Of a DNA stretch of 34,446 nucleotides, positions 25,412 to 34,259 are shown one piece after another. The notes beneath the pieces are model-generated. The model made no database searches. It worked only from the letters and a program-made list of their open reading frames with translations, and had not been told where the DNA came from. Source of the stretch: Pseudomonadota bacterium. Lineage in GTDB: Bacteria > Pseudomonadota > Gammaproteobacteria > Steroidobacterales > Steroidobacteraceae. Numbering within the stretch: the first letter of the stretch is position 1; each line of letters begins with the position of its first letter. The DNA lies in NCBI GenBank assembly GCA_021838635.1, contig JAKCDC010000029.1, forward strand, positions 1 through 34,446. The letters run 5' to 3'. The position numbers were made by a program, and so were the translations under genes.

Positions 25412-26098
25412 GTGGACAGTTATCTGGATGAACGTGAGAAGTGGGAGGCGCTGCTCGCCTGGCTGCGGGCCAACGGGCCGGCGATGCTTACCGGTGTAGC
25501 GATCGCTGCGCTCGCGCTCGGCGGCTACCGCTGGTGGCAGGGACATGTGAACGGGCGCGACCTGAGCGCCAGCGTATTCTACGGGCAGATGGAGCACGAC
25601 TTCGCCAGCGGACAGCAGGCTGCCGCGTTCGCCATGGCCGGGCGTCTGGAGCGTCACTACGGGCCGACCCCGTATGCCGATCAGGCGCGGCTTGCCTCGG
25701 CCGGGGCATTCGTCGACTCGGGCCACCTGAGCCGCGCGGCCGGGGAACTCGCGACCGTGATGCACCACCCGCACGATGCGATCCTCGGGCTGATCGCCCG
25801 GCTGCGCCTGGCGCGCGTGCAGATTGCACTGCACCAGCCGCAGCAGGCGCTCACCACGCTCGATGGCGTTGATCCCGGCGCGTTCGCGCCGCGCTATGAC
25901 GTCGTGCGCGGGGAGGCGTACCAGGCGCTGGGCCATAAGCGCGCCGCGCTCGCCCAGTATCGGCTGGCCCGCGCCAGTGATACGGGCGGCGAGACCGACC
26001 ACCAGCTTCTGGCGCTTGAGATTTCCGAACTCGCCGCGAACTTGCCCGCCTCCTCGGCCGGGCAGCATGCTGCGGCCGCCGCGGGCGCCCGCAAGTGA
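25412..26098 (+). CDS. yfgM: Membrane-anchored TPR protein YfgM
   Basis: YfgM is an inner-membrane protein with a periplasmic TPR-like domain that, in E. coli, works with PpiD near the Sec translocon. The 228-residue product begins with the family motif YLDEREKWEALLAWLRANGP, has a membrane helix at about 25-42 (LTGVAIAALALGGYRWW), then helical repeats (RLRLARVQIALHQPQQALTT) and an Ala-rich tail. Start GTG 25412 has a strong GAGGAGGGG just upstream. The stop overlaps a possible GTG start of bamB. Confidence 0.93.
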   Translation: MDSYLDEREKWEALLAWLRANGPAMLTGVAIAALALGGYRWWQGHVNGRDLSASVFYGQMEHDFASGQQAAAFAMAGRLERHYGPTPYADQARLASAGAFVDSGHLSRAAGELATVMHHPHDAILGLIARLRLARVQIALHQPQQALTTLDGVDPGAFAPRYDVVRGEAYQALGHKRAALAQYRLARASDTGGETDHQLLALEISELAANLPASSAGQHAAAAAGARK

Positions 26099-26112
26099 GG
26101 CGGATCGAAACG

Positions 26113-27333
26113 ATGTCGAGCAGGATGAGACGCTTGCAAAACCAAAACCCCCGTTCGATGCGATTCTGGGTCGTGGCACTGGCCGCGACCGGGCTGTTGG
26201 CCGCCTGCTCGCACAAGCAGGTCGACCAGCCCGCCAAACTTGCCCCCATCAAGTCGACACTGCGCGTGCATGAGATCTGGAGCGCCTCGGTCGGCGGATT
26301 CCACCTGATCAACTTCTGGGGATTCGGCAACTCCAAGACCCGTACGCTGCTGCTCGGCCTGCGCCTGGTGGTGCGAGGCCACCGGTTGTTCGCCTCCGGT
26401 CATGACGGGGAGGTGGCGGCATTCGATCCGAGCAACGGCCATGAGCTGTGGCACACCGACACCCACCTGCCGCTCGGCGGTGGCCCGGCGGTGTTCGGCA
26501 AGCTGCTCGTGGTCGGCGCCACCGACGGCCACGTGATCGCATTGAATGCCGACAACGGCAAGACGCTGTGGAAGGTGCGGCTCCCCGATGCCGTGATTTC
26601 CTCGCCAGGACTTTCGCGCAAGTTGGTGGCCGTGCGCACCATCGACGGGGTGCTGCATGCCCTCTCGACGCGTGATGGCCATGAGCTGTGGGAGACCCAG
26701 CAGCACATGCCCTCGCTCGCTCTGCGCGGGGCGGCTATCCCGGTGATTACCCATCACATGGTGATCAGCGGCTTCGCCAACGGCAAGGTGCTGGCCGTGA
26801 ATGCCTCCGACGGCTCGCAGGTCTGGCTCGCGACGGTGTCTCAGCCCACCGGGCGCACCGCGATCGAGCGGCTGGCCGACGTGCATGGGGCGGTGGTCGT
26901 GTCCGGCAAGGACGTGTACACCGTCGGCTACCACGGGACGGTCGACATGCTCGCGCTGGCGAGCGGACAGCCCTGGTGGAGCCACAAGGCGTCGAGCTTC
27001 CGCGGCCTCGCGCTCGGTGCGCATGCGGTGTACATGTCTACGGCTGACGGGGCGGTAGTGGCCCTGAACCGCAAGAATGGCTCGGTGATCTGGCGTCAGC
27101 CGGCGCTGCGCTATCGCGCTGTGACGCAGCCGGCGGTCAGTCCGGACGGCATAATCGTCGCGGACTATCAGGGCTACGTGCATTGGCTGAACAAACGCAC
27201 GGGGGCTTTCGAGGCACGCGTGGAGACGGGCGGGGTCCGAGTCTCGAACCCGCCCGTGGTGATCGGCACCGAGGTCGTGGTGATCAACGACGTCGGGCAG
27301 ATCACCGCGTTCCGCGTCTCGCCGCGGCACTGA
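26113..27333 (+). CDS. bamB: Outer membrane protein assembly lipoprotein BamB
   Basis: BamB is a lipoprotein of the BAM complex, which inserts beta-barrel proteins into the outer membrane. The 406-residue product has a lipobox (GLLAAC, Cys32) and an eight-bladed PQQ-like beta-propeller shown by repeated segments such as DGEVAAFDPSNGHELWHTDT, GHVIALNADNGKTLWKV and GVLHALSTRDGHELWETQ. Start choice is uncertain: ATG 26113 leaves a long basic leader, ATG 26158 gives a standard 16-residue lipoprotein signal but lacks a ribosome-binding site, and GTG 26095 overlaps yfgM. yfgM-bamB-der order is conserved. Confidence 0.95.
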   Translation: MSSRMRRLQNQNPRSMRFWVVALAATGLLAACSHKQVDQPAKLAPIKSTLRVHEIWSASVGGFHLINFWGFGNSKTRTLLLGLRLVVRGHRLFASGHDGEVAAFDPSNGHELWHTDTHLPLGGGPAVFGKLLVVGATDGHVIALNADNGKTLWKVRLPDAVISSPGLSRKLVAVRTIDGVLHALSTRDGHELWETQQHMPSLALRGAAIPVITHHMVISGFANGKVLAVNASDGSQVWLATVSQPTGRTAIERLADVHGAVVVSGKDVYTVGYHGTVDMLALASGQPWWSHKASSFRGLALGAHAVYMSTADGAVVALNRKNGSVIWRQPALRYRAVTQPAVSPDGIIVADYQGYVHWLNKRTGAFEARVETGGVRVSNPPVVIGTEVVVINDVGQITAFRVSPRH

Positions 27334-27352
27334 GTGTACGGACGCAGCGCCC

Positions 27353-28744
27353 ATGCTGCCCATCGTCGCACTGGTCGGTCGGCCGAACGTCGGTAAATCG
27401 ACCCTGTTCAACGTGCTCACCGGCACGCGGGATGCCATTGTCGCGGACGTCCCGGGCCTCACCCGTGATCGCCAGTACGGCTTCGGCCGCGTCGGCCCCA
27501 TGCCGTGCGTGGTGGTCGACACCGGCGGGCTGGTGGAGAACCCGAGTGGCATCGAGACCCAGATGCGTGAGCAGACCGAGCGCGCGGTGGCGGAAGCGGA
27601 TCGGCTGGTGTTCGTGCTCGATGCGCGCAGTGGTCTGACGCCGCAAGACTATTTCGTGGCGCGGGAACTGCGCCGCTGCGGCAAGCCGGTGACGCTGGCG
27701 CTGAACAAGGCCGAGGGTCTGGACACACAGGTCGCGGGCGCGGAGTTTCACGCGCTCGGCTTCGGTGAGCCCCTCGGTATTTCGGCGAGCCACAGCCAGG
27801 GGTGCGAGGATCTCATGGCGGCAGCCCTGGAGGGGCTTGAGCCGACGGCCGATGGTGAGCCCGAAGATCGCGACGCGGTGCGGATCGCGGTCATCGGTCG
27901 GCCCAACGTCGGCAAATCCACCCTGGTCAACCGACTGCTTGGCGAGGAGCGCGTCATTGCGAGCGATCAGCCCGGCACCACGCGCGACAGCATCCTTGTG
28001 CCGTTCGAGCGCGACGGCCGACGTTTCCTGCTAATCGACACGGCGGGCGTGCGGCGGCGGGCACGGGTCGAGGATGCCGTCGAGCGCGCCAGTGTCGCAA
28101 AGACACTGCAAGCCATAGACGAGGCGAACGTGGTGATCCTGGTGCTCGATGCTCACGATACCGTGGCCGAGCAGGATGCGAGCGTGCTCGGCATTGCGCT
28201 CGAGCGTGGACGGGCGCTGCTCCTGGCGGTGAACAAGTGGGATGGCATCGAACCGGACCAGCGCGAAGAAATTCACCGTCAGCTCGCCCTGAAACTCGAT
28301 TTCGTGCCGTTTGCGCCAATGCATTTCATCTCGGCGCGCCATGGCACAGGCGTCGGCGAGCTGGTGCACTCGACCGTGCGCGCCTATGACGCCGCCATGC
28401 GGGAGATGCCCACTCGTGAGCTGACGCGTACGCTGGAACAAGCCATGACGGCTCATCAACCACCGCTGGTGCACGGCCGGCGCATCAAGCTGCGTTACGC
28501 CCATCAGGGTGGGCGTAACCCGCCGCGCGTGGTGATTCACGGTAATCAGACGGCGTCGGTGCCGAGCGCCTACACGCGCTATCTCACCAATGTCTTTCGC
28601 AAGCGGTTCGATTTGTTCGCCACGCCAGTGGCCATCGAATACCGGACGGACCAAAACCCCTACGACAGGCCAGGCAAGGTCAAGCGCGTGGCGCCCGGGG
28701 CCCGGCGCGGTCGCGCGCGCATCGCACGCAGCTCGCGCCGCTGA
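27353..28744 (+). CDS. der: Ribosome-associated GTPase Der (EngA)
   Basis: Der is a tandem GTPase needed for maturation of the 50S ribosomal subunit. The 463-residue product has two GTPase domains, each with GRPNVGKS (first at 9-16; second starting near residue 182), switch motifs PGLTRDR and PGTTRDS, DTGG and DTAG, and NKAEG and NKWDG, followed by a C-terminal KH-like domain (HGRRIKLRYAHQGGRNPPR, HGNQTASVP). It ends in a very basic tail. It closes the hisS-yfgM-bamB-der block and is convergent, 18 bp apart, with the acyl-CoA dehydrogenase gene. Confidence 0.97.
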   Translation: MLPIVALVGRPNVGKSTLFNVLTGTRDAIVADVPGLTRDRQYGFGRVGPMPCVVVDTGGLVENPSGIETQMREQTERAVAEADRLVFVLDARSGLTPQDYFVARELRRCGKPVTLALNKAEGLDTQVAGAEFHALGFGEPLGISASHSQGCEDLMAAALEGLEPTADGEPEDRDAVRIAVIGRPNVGKSTLVNRLLGEERVIASDQPGTTRDSILVPFERDGRRFLLIDTAGVRRRARVEDAVERASVAKTLQAIDEANVVILVLDAHDTVAEQDASVLGIALERGRALLLAVNKWDGIEPDQREEIHRQLALKLDFVPFAPMHFISARHGTGVGELVHSTVRAYDAAMREMPTRELTRTLEQAMTAHQPPLVHGRRIKLRYAHQGGRNPPRVVIHGNQTASVPSAYTRYLTNVFRKRFDLFATPVAIEYRTDQNPYDRPGKVKRVAPGARRGRARIARSSRR

Positions 28745-28762
28745 GCGCGGCGGACACCGGCC

Positions 28763-29932
28763 TCAGAAGGCGTTGTGCCCGGTCAACGCCCGCCCGACGG
28801 ACAGCTGGTGGATGGTTTCTGTGCCCTCGTAGGTGATGACGCTCTCGAGGTTCAGCATGTGACGGATGGGAGCGTACTCGGCACTGATGCCGGCACCACC
28901 GAGCAGGTCGCGGCAATCACGGGCGATATCGAGTGCGGCGCGGCAGTTGTTCCACTTGGCGAGGGAGACCTGGACGGGGTCAAGTGTGCCGCGCTCTTTG
29001 AGCCGTGCAAGCTGCAGAGCGAGCATCTGCGCGCAGGTGATCTGACGCGCCATTTCGGCGAGGCGGACCTGGACGGCCTGGTTGTGGGCGAGGGAGCGGC
29101 CGAATAGCGATCGGGAAGCGCTGTACTCAAGCAGCTGCTCGAGGCAGGCCTGAGCGGCGCCGATGACGCCCCAGGCGATGCCATAGCGGGCCTGGGTGAG
29201 GCAGGAGAGGGGGCCTTTGAGGCCGATGACGCCCGGCAGCACGTTCTGCTCCGGCACCAGGACGTCATCGAAGAACAGCGCGGAGGTGATCGAGGCGCGC
29301 AGGGAGAACTTGCGCTCGATGAGCTGAGCGGTGAAGCCGCGCATGCCCTTCTCCAGCAGGAAGCCACGAATCCCGTCATCGGTCTGGGCCCAGACCAGGG
29401 CGAGATCGGCGATCGAGCCGTTGGTGATCCACATTTTCGAGCCGTTGAGGACCCAGTCGCGGCCGCGCTGGCGGGCATAGGTTTTCATATTGGCGGGGTC
29501 TGAGCCGCCGTGCGGTTCGGTGAGGCCGAAGCAACCGATGAGTTCCCCGCGGGCCATGCCGGGCAGGTACTGGAGTTTTTGGGCGTCGGAGCCGTAGGCG
29601 TGAATGGGGAACATGCACAGCGAGGACTGCACGGAAACGAAACTGCGGATGCCGGAGTCACCGCGTTCGAGTTCCTGGCAGATCAGCCCGTAGCACAGGG
29701 CATTGAGTCCGGCGCAACCGTAACCCTCGAGGGAGGAACCCAGCAAGCCCAGGGCGGCGAGTTCGGGGACCAGCTCGCGCGGGAAGCGGTGTTCCTCGAA
29801 GCATTCGCGGATGATCGGCAGCACGCGCTCATTCACAAGCCGCCGTACCGAATCCTGCACCATGCGCTCCTCTTCGGTGAGTGACTCGCGCAGAGCGAAC
29901 AGATCAAGAGGGTCGAGGCTGGGGTTTGGCAA
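28763..29932 (-). CDS. gcdH: Acyl-CoA dehydrogenase, glutaryl-CoA dehydrogenase type
   Basis: This 389-residue flavoenzyme most resembles glutaryl-CoA dehydrogenase, which oxidises and decarboxylates glutaryl-CoA to crotonyl-CoA in lysine and tryptophan breakdown. Marks of the subfamily are DSGIRSFVSVQSSL with Arg96 (the glutaryl carboxylate ligand in the human enzyme), IGCFGLTEPHGGSDP, GSKMWITNGSIADL, ARYGIAWGVIGAA, DLLGGAGISAEY and the catalytic Glu369 in TYEGTETIH. The likely start is TTG 29932, 9 nt after GGGAG; an ATG at 29974 is also in frame. No other glutarate-pathway gene is in the window, and the substrate is inferred from motifs. Confidence 0.88.
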   Translation of the reverse strand: MPNPSLDPLDLFALRESLTEEERMVQDSVRRLVNERVLPIIRECFEEHRFPRELVPELAALGLLGSSLEGYGCAGLNALCYGLICQELERGDSGIRSFVSVQSSLCMFPIHAYGSDAQKLQYLPGMARGELIGCFGLTEPHGGSDPANMKTYARQRGRDWVLNGSKMWITNGSIADLALVWAQTDDGIRGFLLEKGMRGFTAQLIERKFSLRASITSALFFDDVLVPEQNVLPGVIGLKGPLSCLTQARYGIAWGVIGAAQACLEQLLEYSASRSLFGRSLAHNQAVQVRLAEMARQITCAQMLALQLARLKERGTLDPVQVSLAKWNNCRAALDIARDCRDLLGGAGISAEYAPIRHMLNLESVITYEGTETIHQLSVGRALTGHNAF

Positions 29933-30170
29933 AGCAATCCACTCCCGGTAAGAGCATGCGAGTCTGCGTCGCATCCGCCGGCAAGGCGTGTGCGGGTCGC
30001 GATGATACCCTACTCGGCGGTAGGGTATGGCGATGCAGGGCGCTGATCGCCAAGTCTTGCCATAAATTATTAGTAAACAATGACTTGCAAAATTTTGAGA
30101 TGCATCGGGCCGACCACTGCCTGGCCGGTAGACAGTGCGGCGGAGTGGGGCAGTCGGTCGGGGGAGGAGC

Positions 30171-30842
30171 ATGAGCGGTACGACGCTGATGGGGGCCGAC
30201 GGCCGGCGCCGCTGCGCTTGGTGCACGGTGACGCCGGAGTACACCGCCTACCACGATACGGAATGGGGCTTTCCCGTGTCCGAGGATCGGCGGCTGTTCG
30301 AGAAACTCTGTCTGGAGGGCTTCCAGGCCGGTCTGAGCTGGCGGACCATCCTCGCCAAGCGCGAACGCTTCCGTGCGGTGTTTCATCACTTTGAGATCGA
30401 TCGGGTTGCGCGGTTCGGGAGGCGTGAGGTCGAGCGGCTGCTGCAGGATCCGGGCATCGTGCGCCACCGCGGCAAGATCGAGGCGGTCATCCACAACGCC
30501 CGCTGTGCGCAGGAGCTCATCGGCCAGGAGGGGTCCCTGGCGGCCTTGATCTGGCGCTACCAGCCGCGGCACGCCCGCCGCGCTCCCAGTACGGCCGCCA
30601 CCTCCGCAGCGTCTGTAGCGCTCTCAAAAGACCTCAAGCGCAGGGGCTGGCGCTTCGTCGGCCCGACCACGGTGTACGCATTCATGCAGGCGATGGGATT
30701 GGTCAATGACCATGCCACCGAGTGCATCGTGCGCGCCGAAGCCGAGCGTGCCCGAGCCCGCTTCGAACCTCCCGCGGGGACTGGCACCCACGCGCAGTCC
30801 CGCGCGGCGATCCGGCCCAGATCTGCGCAGCGCCGCACGTAG
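30171..30842 (+). CDS. tag: DNA-3-methyladenine glycosylase I
   Basis: Tag removes 3-methyladenine from alkylated DNA. The 223-residue product has RCAWCTVTPEYTAYHDTEWG with the zinc ligands Cys15 and His28, LCLEGFQAGLSWRTILAKRE with the helix-hairpin region, and near the end RRGWRFVGPTTVYAFMQAMG and NDHATECIV with the second His and Cys ligands. ATG 30171 has a strong GGGGAGGA 2-8 nt upstream. The C-terminal 40 residues are longer and more basic than in E. coli Tag. The gene is divergent from gcdH with a 238-nt AT-containing gap. Confidence 0.94.
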   Translation: MSGTTLMGADGRRRCAWCTVTPEYTAYHDTEWGFPVSEDRRLFEKLCLEGFQAGLSWRTILAKRERFRAVFHHFEIDRVARFGRREVERLLQDPGIVRHRGKIEAVIHNARCAQELIGQEGSLAALIWRYQPRHARRAPSTAATSAASVALSKDLKRRGWRFVGPTTVYAFMQAMGLVNDHATECIVRAEAERARARFEPPAGTGTHAQSRAAIRPRSAQRRT

Positions 30843-30910
30843 CAGATCCGGGAAGGGCTGGATGCCGTCGAGCTTGACGACTTTTCATTCCGTCCATTAT
30901 TTTACTAAAC

Positions 30911-30922
30911 AGTTATTTAACT
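30911..30922. promoter_or_regulatory. Candidate operator of the solitary arsR gene
   Basis: AGTTA-TT-TAACT is a 12-bp inverted repeat directly before a TATATC -10-like box (30923-30928) and 16 nt upstream of the GTG start. Its half-sites resemble the GTTAG/CTAAC arms at the other arsR operator (6665-6682), as might be expected for related regulators. Confidence 0.45.
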
Positions 30923-30937
30923 ATATCGTAAACCTAA

Positions 30938-31285
30938 GTGGATGCCCTGAGTAGAACTTTTCAGGCCCTTGCCGATCCGACCCGCCGCGCCATTCTGGAG
31001 CGCCTGCTGCAGGGTGAGGCCTCGGTGAACGAACTCGCCGAGCCATTCCGCATGACGCTGCCGGCCGTCTCGAAGCACCTGAAGGTGCTCGAACGCGCCG
31101 GCCTGATCGGCCGCGGCCGCGAGGCGCAGTTCAGGCCGGCGCGGCTCACGCCGCAGGCGCTGCAGGACGCCGATGCCTGGATCGCGGTGTATCGGCGCCT
31201 GTGGACCGGGCGGCTCGATGCTCCTGAGGACGATCCGCGCCAGACGCATCCGAGCGCCGCGCCACCGGGATCCCCAGGCACGTGA
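30938..31285 (+). CDS. ArsR-family transcriptional regulator
   Basis: This is a 115-residue winged-helix repressor. The N-terminal half is very like the island ArsR at 6329-6658: TFQALADPTRRAILERLLQGE, LAEPFRMTLPAVSKHLKVLE, then GLIGRGREAQFRPARLTP. It lacks metal-binding cysteine pairs. Start GTG 30938 is inferred from family alignment; the predicted promoter would place transcription only a few bases upstream, so the message may have almost no leader. No SRPBCC gene follows; the next gene is 422 nt away. The target is unknown. Confidence 0.88.
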   Translation: MDALSRTFQALADPTRRAILERLLQGEASVNELAEPFRMTLPAVSKHLKVLERAGLIGRGREAQFRPARLTPQALQDADAWIAVYRRLWTGRLDAPEDDPRQTHPSAAPPGSPGT

Positions 31286-31707
31286 TGACCTGGCCGCCTC
31301 GCACGCGCGCCGCTCACCATCAGTCAGTTCACCGCGGCGCCCCGCCGAATTGACTCTATCCGGTATTCGCGACAACACGTTGGTTTTGCGCACCGCGACG
31401 TCGCGCGGATTCAACCTCTTTTGCGCCACTCGGGTTCTCTCGCAAGAGAGAGGACTCGCTGCGCGATCTGGGCAACACTAGCCCAATAGTATGCAGCGGT
31501 CACATTGCGCTTACACCGCAGCTGCAGCGCCGGATGCGTCGCCCATGACGTGCGGATGACCATTTTGTGTCACTGGCGTGAAAATTTATCAACGACACAC
31601 GTGATCGTGTTCGCTTGATTGTGCGCGGTGTTTTGCTAACGTGAGTTCCAGCGAAGGGCGCTCTGCCGTCCGCGCCACGACGGGCTGTGATCAGGAGTTG
31701 ACTGCAT
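31286..31707. other. Intergenic region with hairpins upstream of HAD phosphatase gene
   Basis: I see no gene here. Two small hairpins stand out: TCTCTC-GCAA-GAGAGA (31436-31451, a GNRA-type loop) and a bulged stem around ACACG-TGAT-CGTGT (31593-31613). Neither is followed by a clear T-run. The 3' part is less GC-rich and probably holds the promoter of the next gene. Confidence 0.4.
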
Positions 31708-32523
31708 ATGCTGCCGACGATGAACAGACACTTCATGCTGGCGTCCGACTTCGATCAGACGCTGAGTTTCAACGATTCCGGATTCGTGCTCGCCGAGTTG
31801 CTCGGTGTCCGCGACTTCGAAGCCAAAGTCGCGGGACTCGCGCGCAGCAATCTGGTTCAACAGGGTGGTGAGCTCGCCTACCTGATCCGGCATGATCCGG
31901 ACTTTCGCGGCGTGCGCCGTGAGCACCTGGTTGAGGCCGGGCGGCGCGTGCGGCTGAAGAATGCGCTGCCAGCGCTGGTGAGTGTCCTCGAGCAGGGGGT
32001 TGGCGCCGACCGATTCTCGTTCTTCGTGGTTTCGGCGGCGCCACGCGAAGTGGTCGTGTCCGCGCTTGCGGGCATCGTACCGCCGGACCACATCCACGGC
32101 ACTGAGTTCGAATACGATGCGACCTCGGGAGAGGTCAGCAGTATTCGACGAGTGGTTGCCGGTTACGGCAAGGTGGCCGCGCTTGATGAGCTCAGCCGCG
32201 AACACGACATTCACACAGATCGGATCGTTTACGTCGGTGATGGAAGTTCCGACGTACACGTCATGCTACACGTCAACAACGGCGATGGCTTCACCATTGC
32301 GGTTTCCGAGAACCAGCAGCTTGCCCGCATCGCGCGCTGTACCGTTGTCAGCGACAACGTCTGCAGTGTGCTGGTGCCGGTGTTCGATCAGGTGCTTGGA
32401 ATGCGCACTGCGGAGATCCGGCGAGTACTCGAGGCGAACGGTCTGCGGCTCGAGGACTGGGAGAAGGCGCGCACGGATCGGGTGCTGCTACGGGAGACGC
32501 CGGCATCGCCGGCGGCGGCGTGA
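31708..32523 (+). CDS. HAD-superfamily phosphatase, SerB-like
   Basis: This 271-residue hydrolase has the HAD signature motifs: DFDQT with nucleophile Asp14 and Asp16 at 14-18, a motif II Ser in FFVVSAAPREVV, a Lys in VAGYGKVAAL, and motif III/IV VYVGDGSSD near residue 180. The layout (helical cap after motif I) is that of phosphoserine phosphatase and related small-molecule phosphatases; the substrate is unknown. An AGGAG lies 12 nt upstream of ATG 31708; ATG 31720 is possible. The stop overlaps the next start. Confidence 0.85.
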   Translation: MLPTMNRHFMLASDFDQTLSFNDSGFVLAELLGVRDFEAKVAGLARSNLVQQGGELAYLIRHDPDFRGVRREHLVEAGRRVRLKNALPALVSVLEQGVGADRFSFFVVSAAPREVVVSALAGIVPPDHIHGTEFEYDATSGEVSSIRRVVAGYGKVAALDELSREHDIHTDRIVYVGDGSSDVHVMLHVNNGDGFTIAVSENQQLARIARCTVVSDNVCSVLVPVFDQVLGMRTAEIRRVLEANGLRLEDWEKARTDRVLLRETPASPAAA

Positions 32524-32804
32524 GCGCCGTGACGCTCGCACCGAACGAACTGCTCGGTTGGACCGCTACCGGTGTATTCGTGGCCTCGTATTTTTTCTCT
32601 GCACCGGCGGTGCTGCGTGGTCTGCAGATGGTCGGCGCGATGCTGTGGATCCTCTACGGCGTGTGGATCGGTGCCGCACCGGTGATCGTGGCGAATGTGC
32701 TGGTGTTCTCGGCGGCGGCATGGACGCTGCTGCGAGCGCGCCTGCGCTCGGCGCAGCAGGCTCGGCAGCACTCGCAGCTCGCTCCCGAGGAACTGGGGAT
32801 CTGA
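32520..32804 (+). CDS. Small three-helix membrane protein
   Basis: This 94-residue protein has three predicted membrane helices (about 10-27, 33-50, 53-70) and a polar C-terminal tail. The core LGWTATGVFVASYFFSAPAV and MVGAMLWILYGVWIG resembles the YgjV/PQ-loop class of small membrane proteins, but I cannot assign a function. It starts at GTG 32520, overlapping the HAD gene stop by four bases, so the two are translated together and may share a process. Confidence 0.7.
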   Translation: MSAVTLAPNELLGWTATGVFVASYFFSAPAVLRGLQMVGAMLWILYGVWIGAAPVIVANVLVFSAAAWTLLRARLRSAQQARQHSQLAPEELGI

Positions 32805-32828
32805 GCGCTGCGGCCGCCGGGCAGCCAC

Positions 32829-33365
32829 TCACTGGGGATCTGAGGGCATCGCCGGGGTTGTGCCCACTGGCGGGCGGCTGCGCCTCAGCACCCCGAGAAA
32901 GTACGCGATGTAGTAGCCAATGAAGGCGCCGGAGACGGCCAGCGTCAGCGGACTTTCGTGGAAGACCGGCGAGCGGGCCCCCACGACGGCCAGTGACGCT
33001 TCGTGTCTGAATAGCATGAAATCGTAGATCAGGCGGGCGAGGAACGAAACGGTCAGGATCAGCCCGATGACGGTGTGGGGCGTGTAGAAGCGGCCCTCCG
33101 GCGTGCCCTCGATCTGCGTATGGCGCAGCGCGAGCAGCGACAGCAGCGCGCCGCAGGCGGCGCCGGCGATGATGCCCGCGACTGACCATGGGGTCGCAGC
33201 GCTGAGCGCGATCAGTACGACTCCGAACAGCCCGAGGATGCCAATGCGCACGGCAATCCGCCTCGGTTGCACCCGTTGGCGGCCGAATGAGCGCCGTGTG
33301 CGCATGTAGATGCGCCAGAGCACGACTGCGACGATGAGAATCGGGATGATCAGCTTCGACTGCAT
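32829..33365 (-). CDS. Four-helix membrane protein of unknown function
   Basis: This is a 178-residue inner-membrane protein with about four hydrophobic segments: IPILIVAVVLWRIY near the start, IGILGLFGVVLIALSAA, VAGIIAGAACGALLSLLAL and a last one at SGAFIGYYIAYFLGVL. A conserved-looking cytoplasmic loop reads MRTRRSFGRQRVQPRR, reminiscent of CcdC/DUF1453-like proteins of Xanthomonadales. ATG 33365 (MQSKLIIPI) begins right at the first helix; the frame extends upstream to 33716 without plausible coding character. It is convergent with the small membrane protein gene. Confidence 0.72.
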   Translation of the reverse strand: MQSKLIIPILIVAVVLWRIYMRTRRSFGRQRVQPRRIAVRIGILGLFGVVLIALSAATPWSVAGIIAGAACGALLSLLALRHTQIEGTPEGRFYTPHTVIGLILTVSFLARLIYDFMLFRHEASLAVVGARSPVFHESPLTLAVSGAFIGYYIAYFLGVLRRSRPPVGTTPAMPSDPQ

Positions 33366-33514
33366 GGCGAGTTCTTGTCCTCGGTGAGCGGGAGTGCGCG
33401 CCCCCGTGAGGGGAGCATACCTCTGCGCGCCGGGCGAATCAGCAGCCGCAACGGGCGCCGCTGGCGGTCGGCCGGTGCACACACCGCGGTATTCTGGAGC
33501 GCAGCCACGTGCGG

Positions 33515-34237
33515 TCAACGGTGCGGCGGGCTCGCCGGTGGGCGTCTGAGCAGCGCGACGTTTTTCGTCGGAATCTCGCATGACCAGCCGCGCGCATTCG
33601 CCAGATATCGCAGCGTCTGTTCGCGATAAAAGACAACGTGCGTCGGTTCGCGCCGATAGTGCCAGTTGGCGAAGCACGCATCGTCGGTTTGGAAGCAAGT
33701 CATGATGGCGAGCCACCCTCCGGGACCGACCCGCTCCATCAGCTGCGCGAAAGTTTCCGCCGGTCGGTGGAAATGCTCGACCGCCTCGGTGCAGGTCACG
33801 AAATCATATTCATGCTGCAGCGGCCCTGGGTCCGGGCAGAAGAATGGGTCATAGACGGCCATGGTGTGGCCGGCCTCGCGCAGCAGTGCCGCGAGTGCCG
33901 CCGCCGGGCCGCAGCCGAAGTCCAGTCCGCAGGCGCCGGGCGCGAGCCGCACCAGCAGCGGGTCGGCGAGCTTGCGCAGGAAACGGCGGTAACCCGGATC
34001 GTCCACAGTGTTGCGGTGCTTCTGATATTCGGCGAATTCCGCCTCGCGGGAAGGATGCTGGCGCGGGTCGAGAAAACGCGCTGCACATTGTGCGCACCGC
34101 CAATAGTTGCGCCCCTCGATCGACAGCATCGCCTCAGTCGTGGCGGCTGCACACACGGGACAGGCCGTCTGCGCTGCGGCAGGTGCCGGGACGCTGCCCT
34201 CAGCGGCGGCCAAGGGCAGCGTGGACAGAGCGGTCAT
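33515..34237 (-). CDS. Class I SAM-dependent methyltransferase with zinc ribbon
   Basis: This 240-residue protein joins an N-terminal zinc-ribbon-like segment (CPVC at 26-29, CAQC at 48-51) to a Rossmann methyltransferase domain. Motif I is GLDFGCGPA (104-112), the acidic SAM ligand is Asp130 (VYDPFF), and the later motif EYDFVTCTEAVEHF is clear. The layout matches methyltransferases found in small-molecule or surface-sugar modification; the substrate is unknown. The ATG 34237 has a weak ribosome-binding site and lies inside a short upstream frame (34200-34259) that has a strong one. A good promoter is at 34296-34301. Confidence 0.85.
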   Translation of the reverse strand: MTALSTLPLAAAEGSVPAPAAAQTACPVCAAATTEAMLSIEGRNYWRCAQCAARFLDPRQHPSREAEFAEYQKHRNTVDDPGYRRFLRKLADPLLVRLAPGACGLDFGCGPAAALAALLREAGHTMAVYDPFFCPDPGPLQHEYDFVTCTEAVEHFHRPAETFAQLMERVGPGGWLAIMTCFQTDDACFANWHYRREPTHVVFYREQTLRYLANARGWSCEIPTKNVALLRRPPASPPHR

Positions 34238-34259
34238 CGCTCATGATGCCAAGCGTCAT
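34200..34259 (-). CDS. Short upstream reading frame in methyltransferase leader
   Basis: A 19-codon frame starts at ATG 34259, preceded by a purine-rich GGGAGTGACGAGG. It overlaps the methyltransferase start (34237) in another frame and stops inside that gene. Such an arrangement can couple or attenuate translation. Nothing shows that the peptide itself is functional. Confidence 0.35.
   Translation of the reverse strand: MTLGIMSDDRSVHAALGRR

Noticed and set aside
23984-26179. Long minus-strand open frame of 731 codons
   Set aside because: It lies antisense to hisS, yfgM and rodZ and has no recognisable domain; it is a high-GC shadow frame.
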